Source of the DNA: Megalobrama amblycephala
Taxonomy: Eukaryota > Chordata > Actinopteri > Cypriniformes > Xenocyprididae
NCBI RefSeq assembly: GCF_018812025.1
Contig: NC_063062.1
Coordinates: 7,694,058-7,758,057, forward strand
Direction of reading: 5' to 3'
DNA length: 64,000 bases
Numbering within the stretch: the stretch's first letter is position 1; each line of letters opens with the position of its first letter. This document shows positions 25,250 through 37,417 of the stretch, piece after piece. Position numbers and translations under genes: made by a program. A model generated the notes under the pieces. The model saw nothing but the letters and a program-made list of their open reading frames with translations, made no database searches and was not told the DNA's origin.

Positions 25250-25810
25250 TTGCAGTCCAGAGTCTATCAAGCCTTGTCTATTTGGCGCAGTCCCGATTCA
25301 TCCTTTAATGTCATCGAGCTGAACGCCGCCAGCTCCATTCGGGCTGCTATTATTTGCTTTGGTCACAGTGGCTCGTCCCATATCGCCCTTTCACATTCAA
25401 TTTCCATTCACCTATATGAGTTTTTTTTCTTCCTGTTTCTCTATTCATCCAGAAGGAGTGCTTTAGGTGCTTCCCACAATGCACTATTCATCATACACCT
25501 GGCAAACACAATTAGCAACCGTACCCACTATAAATCACACAATAAAAAAATACAAGAGCTGAAAACAAGAGGAAAACTCCAAGGAATAGCTGTACCAGAG
25601 CGTCACAATTCAGGCCCGAGACTGAAATGCGACTCACATGCAGCGCATTTTGTCATCGCTTCTATAGAAAGACAAACATGCAAACAGAAGGGGAGCCATT
25701 TGCCCTTTCCGTCAATAGCAGGCTGGTGGGAAGTGTGCAGGATTTATGATCGATGCCTGTCGTGGCGTGAATGCTTGAATCATATCGGTCTGAGAGCGCA
25801 CAGGAAGTAA
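25250..25810 (+). other. 186-codon open frame of unknown meaning
   Basis: Longest open frame outside repeats and the kinase exon. It starts at Met 25250 and holds no domain I recognise. The middle is a Phe/Leu-rich stretch from a poly-T tract. The sequence around it is GC-balanced and free of recognised repeats. It lies on the strand opposite hipk2 in its intron. More likely a chance frame across a conserved non-coding element or an undocumented lncRNA exon than a gene. Confidence 0.25.
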
Positions 25811-26162
25811 CACATACTCACAGGCGGGCAAACGTGGCTCAGATGGGCTTAGGGGTTAAAGATCTGTCTTAAACGGCAGTCCGGGTCTTTGATTGTAACG
25901 CGTAACTGCTTAAATTTCCTACAACATGAGCTCTATTAAAGAGGGAAAACGCAACTTTTAAGTACTTTGAAAAGTTGAAATATCAACCACCCCCGCATGG
26001 CCACTCACTGAGTGTGGCTAATTTAAAAAGCAAAATGTCTAAAGTAGACTAGTAGGGTAAAAAAAAGCAAAGATAGGTCCTGCACTGCATAAGGGAGAAA
26101 TAGGGCCTGCCTGCTATAATAAGCTAAAGGCAAGACCTACTGCTGAAGACCTTGCTACTCAC
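25811..26162. other. Intronic sequence with a weak tRNA-like word
   Basis: GTGGCTCAGATGG at about 25842 resembles an A-box, but no good B-box follows at the right distance. Otherwise unremarkable. Confidence 0.35.
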
Positions 26163-26169
26163 AAGAGAG

Positions 26170-26201
<32 letters not shown>

Positions 26202-26212
26202 GAGAGAGAGAG
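26163..26212. repeat. (GA)n microsatellite
   Basis: About 48 bp of GA with one interruption. Confidence 0.95.
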
Positions 26213-26235
26213 ATACATACACATTCAAGGACAAA

Positions 26236-26645
26236 TTTACTGATCAAGAGTGACAGTAAAGACATTTATAATGTTACAAATTATTTCTATTTCAAATAAA
26301 TACTGTTCGTTTGAACTTTGTTTATCAAAAAAAATCATAAAAAATGCATCATGCTTTCCACAAAATATTAATCAGCACAACTGTTTTGATAAGAGATGTT
26401 TCTTGAGCAGTAAAACAGCATATTAGAATGATTTCTGAAGGATCATGTGACACTGAAGACTGGAGTAATGATGCTGAAAATTCAGCTTTGCTATCACAGG
26501 AATAAATTACATTTTAAAATATATTAAAATAGAAAACAGCTATTTTAAATTGTAATAATATTTCACAATATTGCTGTTTTTACTGTATTTTTGACTTGTA
26601 AAAAAACAAACAAAACAAAAAAACTATGTTGAATGGTACTATATA
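26236..26645 (-). repeat. 'CATTACTCCAG' element copy
   Basis: Inverted orientation: TGACACTGAAGACTGGAGTA, AATTCAGCTTTGCTATCACA and CACAATATTGCTGTTTTTAC. Interrupted by an A-rich run near its terminus (26600-26625). Confidence 0.82.
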
Positions 26646-28360
26646 CCAAGACTTTATATATATATTTATACTACGGGGCTGTTGAATGCTTCAATCTGGT
26701 TGACGAACATTCTAAGGTGTGCAATTATTTTCAGGGAAACGCACAGCTAAAGTAGTTCCAGGCAGGTCTTCTTGACCGCATTACAGTTCCATATCACTTC
26801 GCTTAATGATTTCAGTTATTTCAAGGGTCCTACAACAGAAAAATAACCAAAACCCACAATGACACTGACCAATCAATTAAATATGGTAAACAACAGTATA
26901 AAAACAATATATTATTTCCATGTTTTTTGCCACCAAATGACATTTTATTATGTACGAAAAGCACATATGCTACTCTCTTTCTCTGGCTCGCTCTCCTACT
27001 CGATTTTATCAATAAAATTGTTTTACAACTTGAAAGCAAAACGACATTTCTCACAAGCAAGGTAATAACAGCACCACTGTTGCCAAGCCCGCGAATTGGC
27101 CTACTTTATCACTCTTGCCGTGGGTTGTTTTTCATGTCCACGGGTTGAAGTGAACCCAAATAACATGATATTTAGCCCCTGGAATGCGAATTTCACCAGG
27201 GGAACGCCACTAAAAATGCGGATTTAATCCCCCGGAGCACGATTTTTACTGGGGACCCCCCTGAAACAAGATTGGGGTAGTTTTGGGTTAGTTCTGAGTA
27301 GTATCTGTTGTGAAAACCTGGCAACCCTGAACGCCGCTGTTCTTGGAGCAGATAAACGTACAGTTTCGCTATTAGTAGAGACGCTGCTGCCGAACACTGT
27401 TGAGAGACGCACAAACTCAGGTAATTGCATACAAATTGTAATTGCAATCTCTCTCTAACTGCATTAGTCTGCCTCCGTTACTAGCTCTAAAATGACGTTC
27501 TGGAATTAGCATGGAGGCTTGGGATTAGATGCCTAAGAAATTAGTCCTACACACAATAGCATTTCAGGAGCAAAAACCTAACAAATGTCTTGAAATACAA
27601 CATCTGAACAATGTTTTGAGGTGTATAACTGATGCACAGCATTAAGCTGAGCACCTCTCGCTGGGCCAACCCCGCATAATCTAATGCTGGCCTGATGACA
27701 ATAACCTCTCTCTCCTCCAAAGTACACCCCCTCACTGGCTACTCCTCTCCAGGCCATCCCTTTGTGTCTGTGTTGCCATGGAGACCCCCTGAATGATGCA
27801 CGACGGTTAGGATGTCGAGGGGGTTTTGTGTCCAGTTCTATCCGCAGCAACCCCTGCGAGTGGAGAGGTGGGCAGGGCAGGAGCATCCTGCGTTTTCTTT
27901 TCAAGCTTTACGTTATATGAGGTCACTGTATTAAGGGATTGGAAAATGTGTGCGAGTGTGTATTTCTGCTTATGTGTGCTTTGGCAGGTAGAGATACCCA
28001 GTGTACATTGTTATTGACCAGATGCAGAGCTCCACTTTAGACATAAAAATATATTGTAGACCTACTGAAACATATAAATAACAATATGACCATTACAACT
28101 GTCGACAACAAGCTAATTGAGAGATATATCTGCCTAAGGGCCATTGCCATTACAGCAGATCCATTAAATAGAAAGGTTCTGGAGGCAATTATTAACAAAT
28201 ATCAACACAACTGTCAACTGCGTACAACAGCAGAAAGGTAATTTATCATCACCAATTAAAAAGGAGAGAGAATAGAGTAAAGGAATAAGTTTTACATTGA
28301 TGATGAATATTATTAATAATAGGTTTCACTTCTTGCATTTGCAAAACTCACTGCCATGAT
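26646..28360. other. Intronic sequence, no gene
   Basis: 27120-27420 (ACCAGGGGAACGCCAC, GGGGACCCCCCTGAAAC) is GC-rich with facing Gly/Pro-type words and may be an unclassified repeat. The remainder looks single-copy. Open frames on both strands show no family match. Confidence 0.45.
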
Positions 28361-28470
28361 GTTGGGATGTTGCGAGACGATGCTATGCAGTTGCTACTGT
28401 GTTCTAGATGGTTGCTAGGGTGTTCTAGGTGGTTGCTAGGTGGCCAAGTCAAAAGAGCCCATAGGATTCT
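28361..28470. repeat. GTTGCTAGG minisatellite fragment
   Basis: Imperfect repeats of TGGTTGCTAGGGTGTTCTAG followed by AAGTCAAAAGAGC, the same tail as the copy at 42913-43245, so the array and tail move together. Confidence 0.75.
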
Positions 28471-29720
28471 CGGTCTATAGATATGGGCTGATTCATGTAT
28501 CAGTTATGATTATGTCTGTTTAGCTTCATTCAAAAAGGTTGTTTTTGGGTTATTGGTCTTTTTATTTAAAGGAATTAAATAACTAAGGAATTTAAGGAAA
28601 TAAAGAAAAAGAAATTAAAACGGTAAAAGTTCCAGGTCTATTGTAGTGTAGTTAGTCATATTCAAACAAGCGGCACTGGGCAATTTAAATTGTGTTAGTG
28701 ATTTACTCAAATCCATAACCCTAACTATAAGCAAAAGTAATAGTGATGCAAACAAAAACGGAAAAAGAAAAACTCAAGTTTCCAACAGATTAGCCCTACC
28801 ATGAGTACTGTGAACCCTATGTTTCTCACTCAACGTCTGCAGCACCTACACAACGGAAATGGCACTGGCTCCTGTCAGCATGGAAACAAAAGAATCTTCA
28901 TCAATATGCCCTCCGTGTCTTGATGGCAGAAAATGAGAGTGAGTGAAAGAGAGAGAGACTTAGTGATGCATACATTCATTTCATTTAGAATTTCATTTGC
29001 CCCATGTCTTTTACACATTAATGAATCCAAAGTACTTAAGCAGGCAGCCCGGGGAGGCCGGCGGTGATTTGCAAGGAAAAGAGCAGTGCATGCTGGGAAG
29101 AAAGGGTTAGTTAGGCTACCCTTTCAGCGGCAGTGGCAGAATCCACGATAAAAGAACACTGAAAGGCCAGAGCTGAGACCAGATGAGGATTCAACATTGC
29201 TCCTATTAACAATGAATTACTGAGTCGAAATATAGCATTTATAAAAATAGAAACAGGTAACGAGCATTAGCAAATGTACATGAGGTATTATGCTACTGGA
29301 TTTAGGAAGGAGCCACAGGCATGAAGTTAAATGAAGTGACATGTATAATTCAGGATGGCTTATGTAAGCACACAAACTGTGCATGTTGTTACTGCTTATG
29401 TAAGCACTGTTTTATATATACATGTATCTATATGAATGATCTACAAATGGGCCAAAAACATACTGAAGCAGAAGGGAATTATCCAGACAATATATAATAT
29501 CATGATCTCAGATCTTCGCTGTAGAAATCACCCCATATTCCATTTACGTTGCTTTTGAGAACACAGTCATTTCAGATGGATTGTCATACGAGTTCAGTCT
29601 GTGTAATTGTGGAGATTTTTCAGTAAAGTTACATGGTTACACCAGTAGGTGGCAACAAGTGACTAATTGGTGTAACTTCATTGAATCAATCATTTTATGA
29701 ACAGATACGTTCAAAAACAC
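28471..29720. other. Intronic sequence, no gene
   Basis: 28985-29330 looks single-copy and GC-balanced, a candidate conserved non-coding stretch. No exon seen. Confidence 0.45.
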
Positions 29721-29721
29721 T

Positions 29722-30076
29722 GGCTGCGTCTGAAGTCACATACTCTCTTGAGTAGGTACTTATGTTGAATAAGTAATTACTTTGTGACCGCTAAAAATAA
29801 CGTTCTATATAGTATGAATGTGTATAGTATTAATGTACAACATTTGCCATGTTGCCCTTATAATGCATGACCAACCAGCGTCATTGCCATTCACAAATGG
29901 CCTCATGGGATAGTAAAGTGTTCATCATATGCACACTTCAGAATCTCGGCGGAGGAAGGTCATCCAGATACTTTTTGCCTACTCTTTTATGAGTACTGTG
30001 AATTCGAACATACTTTTGTGACATACTGTTTTTCGCCTAATATATAGTAGGGAAGTATGCAATTTCAGATACAGCC
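29722..30076. mobile_element. Nonautonomous inverted-repeat element 'GGCTGCGTCTGAAG'
   Basis: Termini GGCTGCGTCTGAAGTCACAT and, inverted, GGCTGTATCTGAAATTGCAT. Interior rich in AGTATG/CATACT words. No gene. Probably a hAT derivative; the duplication is unclear. Confidence 0.72.
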
Positions 30077-33000
30077 ACTCATTCTTTCAAAAACAAAACA
30101 AAGTCTTTATGAGTGAGTCATTGAATCATTCAATCAACCAAAAGGTTCAAAACACTATTTTCACCTGTGGAGAAAAAAATAGACTGTAACAGGCAGTTTT
30201 GTGTTTGAAAATTTAAGGTACTTTAAATTAATTTCTTCTTTATCAAACTGTTGTGTAAAAACAATATTAAACCAACAACACTCCATCAAAAAGACTTTAC
30301 AATGAGTCTAAAACTCATAATTATCGGTTTGAAAGTTATCGGTTATAAGTTATCGGTTTGAATTAGTCTGATTTAGTCAGAACAAATCTTGACTTAAAGG
30401 GCTGTTCACACAGAACACATTTTTGCATTGAAAAATGTGAGAAGCAATAAGTGTAATGAAAAAAAAAAAAAAAAACAGTCTAGAGAATCTTTGTCCGTCT
30501 AGCACATTTACAGAGAAAAACTATGAAAAAGCAGTGTAGTGGAATGCAAAAACGTGTTCTGTGGGAACATTCCCTTATTCACTGAACCGTAAGTTATTAC
30601 TCTTGTCATGTCAAAGTCAAAATGAACCAAAAAACCAAAGTCCATTAGGTTGTACTTCGCTTTCTTAGTACGACACTTAAATCAATGTAGTCTCTGACTG
30701 GCTGTTCATGACAAAGTGGAGTTAGAAATACACATTCAGAACATAACTTATAATAAACGTTACTTTTTTGGAAAATAAAATGTGTGACCAAAAAGTATTA
30801 TTTTTTATTTAGTATATTTGTTAAGTATATAGTTAGGACACATTTATTCTATGATGTTCAGAAAAGTGGTCAATAAGGTGGGTTTTTCAAATGACTCACT
30901 CATAAAATTTTCATCTCCCACAGTCATCATTTGGTCACATCCTTAAAATGACAAATCATGTCCTTCGTAAGTCAATAAAAATGATAAATAATTCAGAAAT
31001 GTGGCCGTTACTCATTTTGACCGGAGCATTGCGACGTAACGACTCAGTCTCAACAAGTGCCATCTGTCAGCTGATAGACATACTAAACAGGAGCTAATTA
31101 AAGAGTGTCTACATGTTTGAAGTCCTTCCAATCCCTGCGCCACCCTTCTCTAAGCCTAATGAAGGTAATATTGTATTTAGGGAAGCTTGGATGATGATAT
31201 CAGAAAGGGACGCAATGTTCTTCTGTCACTGATAACCAGTCTCAGCATGTCAGTGTTTCCAACGCAGCCAGCTGAGCTTAAATAAGACAATATCATCCAC
31301 TGCAGCTTGTTTCTGAATCAGATTAAGCACATAAAGCCTCCTGCCAACATCTACAGGTGCTTTCCTGCAAAAAAAAAAACACACAAATGACCAACACACA
31401 AAACTTTATTTAAGTCTTGACCCTTCTCTAAACACCTGAACCCAAATCTCAAGAGCTCCCTGTCGCTCTAAAGACAATGTTCTTTGCAGTTACGCAGCAT
31501 TAGTAGTAATGCAATGTTCTCTGCAGAAAAACAAAGTTTACACCGTTTCAGACATCCTGTGTGAACACTAAACATTCTCCTTTAAAGTTAAACCTGTGCC
31601 CTGTTTAACAAGCAACAATTTATGCCTGAGCTCCAAAAAAAGGTCCAAAGATAAGACCTCACTGCACACGGTACATTTAGAATGCTAACCCCCTTCAATA
31701 ATTAACAAGGACTCAATACATGAGTAATTATTTTTCCAAACAAATTACACCTCAGGCCCAAACCGCTAGAACTTGATACACCGATATAGCGCCATAAAGA
31801 CGTTTAATCATCTTTCATTATTTATTAACCCTAGCTCAAGAAAGATTTGACAGCTCTGTGTTTTACAATATCAGTAGTGTGAAATATAATGCTTGATATT
31901 ATATATTATTTAGAGAGAAAGAGTGTGGACCTTTTAATCTCATCTTCGTTATCATTGATAAAATTAAAAATAGCCCTTTGCGAGCAAACATTTGTCCTTA
32001 ATTTCATTGATAAGATTAACACTGTGCCCCGTGCACTGTGACCTTTGAAAACTAATGCTGAGAATATATTGATAGAGCATTGGTTTGATAGCACACAACG
32101 GCTCTGTCAGTGATGAATGGTGAGAAACGTAGTGAGAAGAGAGTAGAACGGGATAGGCCAGTGAATAACAGCATTGACGATAACAAACTGCGCAGAACAC
32201 AATGTGAAAGAACTGAATGGAATGGAACAGAACAGTATAAACAGCAAATAGAGAGTTAGTGAGACAGCAGGGCACTGCAGTGGACTTAAAATAAAAGGCC
32301 TCAGCTGGCAGGACAAGCTGGGTCCGGCCTGGCGTAAATTAGCCAAACTATTTACCCTCGTACGCATATTATCAAATTCTTCCAATTGAGAAAACAAATG
32401 CATCTGCTTCGTTCAGTGCAGTTCATGGGAAACTGCACGGCTGCCTGAAAGCCAGACATTTACTGTGACCAGGCTGGAAAAGAGTGGAGAGGAGGAGTGG
32501 GGCCACTTATGTTCACAAAACCCATAATGTCCATAAACCAGCCCTGTCTGGCCCTGGCCCAAACCCCACCACAGCAAAGCTGGACAGTGACCCTCCAAAC
32601 TTGACTTGTTTCTGTGGCAACCGAAGTGCAGGAAACGTGCAATTTTAGCTGATAATATAAAGGCAATACCATCATTATATCATTAACATAGTAGGGTACT
32701 GGAATGCTTAACCAAGTGCACTCAACAAGCAATTCGCATAAACCAGAAAAGGACATGGAGTTCAGGATCTTTAAATACTTCATTTTTGTGAGAGACCAGA
32801 AAATGGAAAGGTTTATAAAGCTTGTGAGTGCAAACTCCACACTTGCAAAAGGGATTATGGTTTATTTAGTCTGGGAAGAATAGATGTCACCAAACTATGC
32901 TATACTCAACATGGAGTAATAATAGCGCTGAAGGCTACAGTACAGTGTGCTAGAGGCTGCTAAAAGTCTTTTAAGTGACAGCGGATGGAAACGCCTTGGT

Positions 33001-33306
33001 AAAAAGGTATAAAATTTGGCAAGGAAAAAAAAAAAAAATCACAGCTTGCAATTTTTATGAAGCACGAAATGTAGGGTACAACCAGGATAAAGGCACCTTT
33101 GATTTTATTTTCCTCTAAACATCCGCATTTCACTGTGCATGTTGAAATGTGGCTGATCCTTGACGCGAATGCGCTAAGTTGATCTAATATCTCATCTTTT
33201 AAATTGCTATACATTTATTTAGCTAATGAGAATTGTACAAATTTCCAAGTAAATTTTTGAGAATTTTTGAGACAAAGGTCTGGTTTTTCAGTTTTGTCGA
33301 AGGTAA
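30077..33306. other. Intronic sequence, no gene
   Basis: Only homopolymer runs (for example poly-A at 30458-30474) and single-copy-looking DNA. Minus-strand frames at 31906-32840 are unconvincing and have no family match. Confidence 0.5.
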
Positions 33307-33310
33307 TTAA

Positions 33311-34096
33311 AGGTGCAGTATGTAGGATTTCTGTCCGCTAGAGGTCACTAGAGGCCTATTCAAAACAAAGGCGTAGCTTGATGACGCCAAGTTTGAGCGC
33401 GGAATCTTGGGGAACATGTGGTCTTCACCTCAATGGATGGTGCAAAAGAATAGGGATAGGACTCGGGAAGAAATCTGTGTGTTCGCTCGGTGGCTGCGGT
33501 GAGACACTTGTTTGAGACACACTGCAGTAAACTAGATCGATTTTAGAATATCATATTAAATGCTGGATGGCTTGTGTTGATAAATGGCATGCAATTACTT
33601 TTAAAACGTATTGTATGATGGAGAAAATTCTGTATTACTATTAATAAAAATAAAGCTGCATCTGATTATGCTATGTTAGCTACTTGACAAAATAGTGTTT
33701 TTCTCTGAGGCATGGTAAAGCATGGTACTCGCAAAAAAGAGAAGAAAAAAAAAGAAAATTAGATTTAAACAATAAGACCAAACGTGTTGAGGTATATAAC
33801 AATTTTCTGTCTATAAATATATCAAAACAGTTGTTCCCTTGTCTATTAAAATGTGTATTATATTAAAGCGTTTTTGGTGTTTCCATGGTTTCTACAAAAT
33901 AAAACCGGAAACCGAGGGTAACGCGGGTATGACGCAATTGACAGGCGACTCCTCACACGTCCCGGAGCAATTTTCTCACGATTTACAAATAATTGGAAAC
34001 ATTTGGGATATTGTAAGTACTCAAGTGAACAAAATCTATAACACTGGCCTAGTGGTTTTTGGATATTTTACTGCAAAAATATTACATATTGCACCT
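33311..34096. mobile_element. TTAA-flanked Kolobok-like element
   Basis: TTAA at 33307-33310 and 34097-34100. Termini AGGTGCAGTATGTAGGATTT and, inverted, AGGTGCAATATGTAATATTT. 786 bp. An open frame at 33839-34123 runs through the right end and has no recognised domain. Confidence 0.85.
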
Positions 34097-34454
34097 TTAA
34101 ATCAACAGTTTTTCAATAACTAAAAAATGTAAAAGTATGGTTTGAGGTAAATATATATATTCTTTAATGTTCTATATTTTTTTTAAAATTTAAAGGGCAC
34201 CTATTATGCCCCTTTTTACAATATGTAATATTGGTCTTGGGTGTCCCCAGAATGTATTTGTGAAGTTTCAGCACAAAATACCCCACAGTTAATTTATTAT
34301 AACCATTTGAAAATGTCATTTTTGGGGCCTGTTTTAAAAAGAGCTGTTTTGGCGTGTACCACCTTAAATATAAATGAGCTGCATATCCCCGCCCTGCCTT
34401 TGGATGAGGGCGTAACTTGCATACCTATGGCAATAAACAGTTGGTAGAAGCAGA

Positions 34455-34617
34455 ATGGCTGAGAGTGAGAGACCCTGCTGTTTTGTATGGCATTCAGCCA
34501 TACATGTTTGAACCGGAATCAGACCCAGATGATGAAGAGACTCCGGCAGAAGAAACACAATTGAGAATGGAGCAGGACGTCTCTGAATGGTTATTTGATA
34601 CATTTATGTACTTATAG
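34455..34617 (+). pseudogene. Remnant of P2X7-type C-terminal domain protein
   Basis: ATG at 34455 reads MAESERP and a one-base insertion in the CCC run (about 34474) shifts the frame. The next frame reads AVLYGIQPYMFEPESDPDDE and continues through ETQLRMEQDVSEW. This YGxxPYxFEPE opening followed by an acidic stretch and xxxVSEW is what I recall from fish proteins annotated 'P2X purinoceptor 7-like', which share the cytoplasmic zinc-binding domain of P2X7 without the channel. The expected Cys-rich WCxCGxC part is absent; the frame ends after about 10 unrelated residues. Inferred from memory of the family. Confidence 0.5.
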
Positions 34618-34653
34618 AGTTTTAATCGCGTCCCCTTTGCAATTATGGATGTG

Positions 34654-34654
34654 C

Positions 34655-34696
<42 letters not shown>
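34654..34696. repeat. (CA)n microsatellite
   Basis: About 40 bp of CA. Confidence 0.97.
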
Positions 34697-34697
<1 letters not shown>

Positions 34698-34795
34698 TGA
34701 TAACGTTCGCGCAATTTTTTGAAACTACAAACACAAATACTGTGATAACGTTTGCTAAGTAAACATACACAGTTTTTAATACAATATCTTTAAAA

Positions 34796-34839
34796 AAAAT
34801 ATATAAATATAAATATATAATATATAAATATAAATATAA

Positions 34840-34932
<93 letters not shown>

Positions 34933-34946
34933 TATACATATATACG
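34796..34946. repeat. (AAATAT)n/(TA)n microsatellite
   Basis: TATAAA-type units grade into about 70 bp of pure TA. The 115-codon minus frame here is a repeat artefact. Confidence 0.97.
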
Positions 34947-35088
34947 TGTGGATACACACTATACAAACAAGGTTTAAATTATATACACAGACATTCTACG
35001 ACGACAACAACTTTAGACGCATTTGTTATTGAATTGGCTGACATCGACTGAAATGACTATTTGCTCAAAAAACATTAAATACACTTAC

Positions 35089-35374
35089 TTCTTCTGGAGG
35101 TGACGTTGGATCGCGAACAGTAGGCAACGATCCACACTTGAGGATTAACTTTGAAGCAAGACCTGCTTTGAATTGACCCTCGTTCTCAAAACAGTCAGTC
35201 AAAAAATTGATTCACGCAAACATAAACGTATTTTGGAATTTTGAGTGGCGCCTTTCTTTCGTAAATAAAATCCATCCACTGCGTTTTCAGTGGCTCTGAT
35301 GTCGGAAGTAAGTGAAAACTACTATGTTCATTATTACATCCCACAACAGAACACTTATGTTTCTTAGGAGACAT
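35089..35374 (-). pseudogene. Frameshifted THAP exon of a Kolobok-like element
   Basis: From Met 35374 the frame shows a THAP layout: Cys-x4-Cys (KCSVVGC), SSFHLLP, a Trp 20 residues after the second Cys, and KYVYVC. The next residues are VNQF, so the zinc-ligand His of Cys-x2-His appears replaced by Gln. A TGAC duplication near 35192 breaks the frame. The adjacent frame resumes with DCFENEGQF...AGLASKL and a SLPTVRDP word, corresponding to the conserved AVPTxF box, and reaches a consensus donor GTAAGT (35083-35088). So this was a spliced THAP exon, now inactivated. It faces the P2X7-like remnant. Confidence 0.6.
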
Positions 35375-35671
35375 TACCGGCTGTCGTTGAAACAATGGAG
35401 GATGGTTGACCGATCACCGAGGGTCGGGGTCTATGCCAAAACCAGATTGTCAATCAAACCACGTGGGTGGGGCTTAGCGCAGTTCTACGTCACAGTGAGA
35501 GCAATCTTAGAACAGGGCGTTCTGAGACAGTGCTTATGAATTATTGAGATTGTAAAAAAAACACTTGGTGGATTTTTCTCATTCTAGGGTGGTTTTGCTC
35601 ACACACTGCCAACACACATTTATGGTCAAACACCATGTAAAAGTGAATTTTGCATAATAGGTGCCCTTTAA

Positions 35672-35797
35672 AGTGTATTAACTGATTAAAGTAAATTAAA
35701 TGATTTTATCAAAATAAACAATATGGTAAAACTTTTTCAAAGTTTTGATTGTCTGTAAGTATTAACATAGAACACAAAACATTTTACTTTTTTTAAC
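35672..35797. other. Short AT-rich intronic gap
   Basis: Between the TTAA element and the SINE; nothing recognised. Confidence 0.5.
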
Positions 35798-35984
35798 ATT
35801 TATTTTTGGGGATTTTTGCCTTTATTATGATAGGATAGTATAGAGTAGACAGGAAGTGAGATGGGAGAGAAAGAGGGGACGTGACTGGGAAAGGTTCACG
35901 AGTCGGGACTCGAAGCTCGGGTCGCACGAAGCGCAACGGCGTTATATGACGGTGCGCTGCCCACTGGGCTATCGGCACTGATTA
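35798..35984 (-). repeat. tRNA-derived SINE
   Basis: On the minus strand GCCGATAGCCCAGTGGGCAG contains an A-box and AGCTTCGAGTCCCG a B-box. These are followed by a pyrimidine-rich body (CCCCTCTTTCTCTCCC) and the tail TCATAATAAAGGCAAAAATC that I recognise from a widespread cyprinid SINE. Flanking TTAACAT/TTAAACAT may be the target duplication. Confidence 0.82.
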
Positions 35985-37214
35985 AACATATTACTTTAAA
36001 GTATCTGTATCCATACTGGGGGCCTTTTTCCCTATGCTGATGAGCCTTTTACCTCAAATGTACATTTATATGATTTTTAAACCAAAGAAACTACTATTTT
36101 AACACAAAATGTGTTGCTTGTTTCTACAATCATACACTACGGGAGCAGTGAAAAGGAGATTTTCCTTAATGTTTGCCTTTAGCCCTTGTATCCTACTAGC
36201 CACTATGCTAAATTAGCATTGAAAAACAACGTTAAAATTAAATTTATACTGGTAAAAATGACCACGATATAGTCTTAAAATGGACTAAATGCATCCATAT
36301 CTGTCAAAATTGATATGGAAGGGTTTTTGTAGCAGGCTAAAATGACTTTGAGCAGTCGGCTTGGTGTTAAGATGCTCAAGTAGCAGGAGTTAATTAGCTA
36401 CTTGTCTCTTGCTCCGTTGAGAAGAAAGTAAGACGCTATGAAGCGGGTAGCCCACAGGCAAATGAAACAAGCATTATTACGTTTCTGTCACTCATCTTCA
36501 CAAAAGGCTGAATGTCTCATAAAAGTAATTCTTGAGAGGTCCGAAGAGGGAGAGAAAAAAAAAATTCTTTCATCAATGCAGTGCACCTCGATGGCCATCA
36601 GTCAGTCAGTCAGTCAAAAAAAAAAACCTGGAGAACGTAATCTTAATAACAAAGAAAATGTCACGGTTGACATTTGCCAAAGAAGTGTTCTACCTCCTCG
36701 GTATTATTATATTAGCTTCTATCTGAGCAGTACAAACAAACCCTTATTCTCTTGTGGAAAGCATATCAAAGACCCCAGTGATGTCTGTTGCCTGTTTTTG
36801 TTGCATTATGGGTAAACAGCTCTAGTTCAGTTGCTACAGGCCAGCCTAACTCATATTCAAGGCTCTGTGTAAGCGAATCCCACTGCTCAGTGGCGTCGGA
36901 ATAAAAAGATGCCTTACGTACGCTTGAGAGAACAGTAACTAGTGGCAACCTCATTCATTAAAGTGCTTCTTAATGCCTGCCATGGAGCCACCGCAAATGT
37001 CCTGGAACGGTAGTTCATTTATAAACACAAGATAGGCAGGTTCTGACTGCTCACACTGAGGCATATTGTTTTGTGCCAGAAAGGAATCATGTTCCCCGTG
37101 ATGTTCTTTAGATGAACAGCTTGATAATACAGGTTTGTCTCCTTTTTTGATGGTGCTGTGAGGGGACCGTGCTGAACTCACCGCCATGATGCTAGGGTGT
37201 TCTGAGGTGGTTAC
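35985..37214. other. Intronic sequence, no gene
   Basis: Includes a (GTCA)n run at 36599-36617. Open frames at 36438-36815 are not supported by any domain. Weak GTTGCTA-type words near 37185-37205. Confidence 0.45.
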
Positions 37215-37417
37215 TAAATTAATATTCAGCAAGGAGACATGTACAAAAGATTTATATTTCAAATAAACGTTCTTCTGAACTTTCTATCAATCAAGGAGCC
37301 CTAAAAAATGGTTTATCATGGTTTCCAAAAAAATATTAAGCAGCACAACTATAAGAAATGTTTCTTGTGCACCAGATCAGCATATTAGAATGGCTTCTAA
37401 AGGATCATGTGGCACTG
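37215..37417 (-). repeat. 'CATTACTCCAG' element fragment
   Basis: Inverted copy from CAGCAAGGAGACATGTACAA to AAAGGATCATGTGGCACTG, where it is abruptly joined to the next repeat. Confidence 0.75.

Larger units (their letters stand above)
34194..35667. mobile_element. TTAA-flanked element with P2X7-like and THAP remnants
   Basis: TTAA at 34190-34193 and 35668-35671. Termini AGGGCACCTATTATGC and its exact inverted copy. Two coding remnants point toward each other from the two ends, with (CA)n and (TA)n microsatellites between them where the rest of the coding capacity may have been lost. It lies 97 bp from the element ending at 34096. Confidence 0.88.

Noticed and set aside
32413..32840. Minus-strand frames around 32.4-32.8 kb as possible exons
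   Set aside because: No domain, no coherent splice signals and no similarity to HIPK2 or its neighbours.
35905..35984. Functional tRNA gene on the minus strand
   Set aside because: The promoter boxes belong to the head of a SINE with a recognisable body and tail, and the cloverleaf is not intact.
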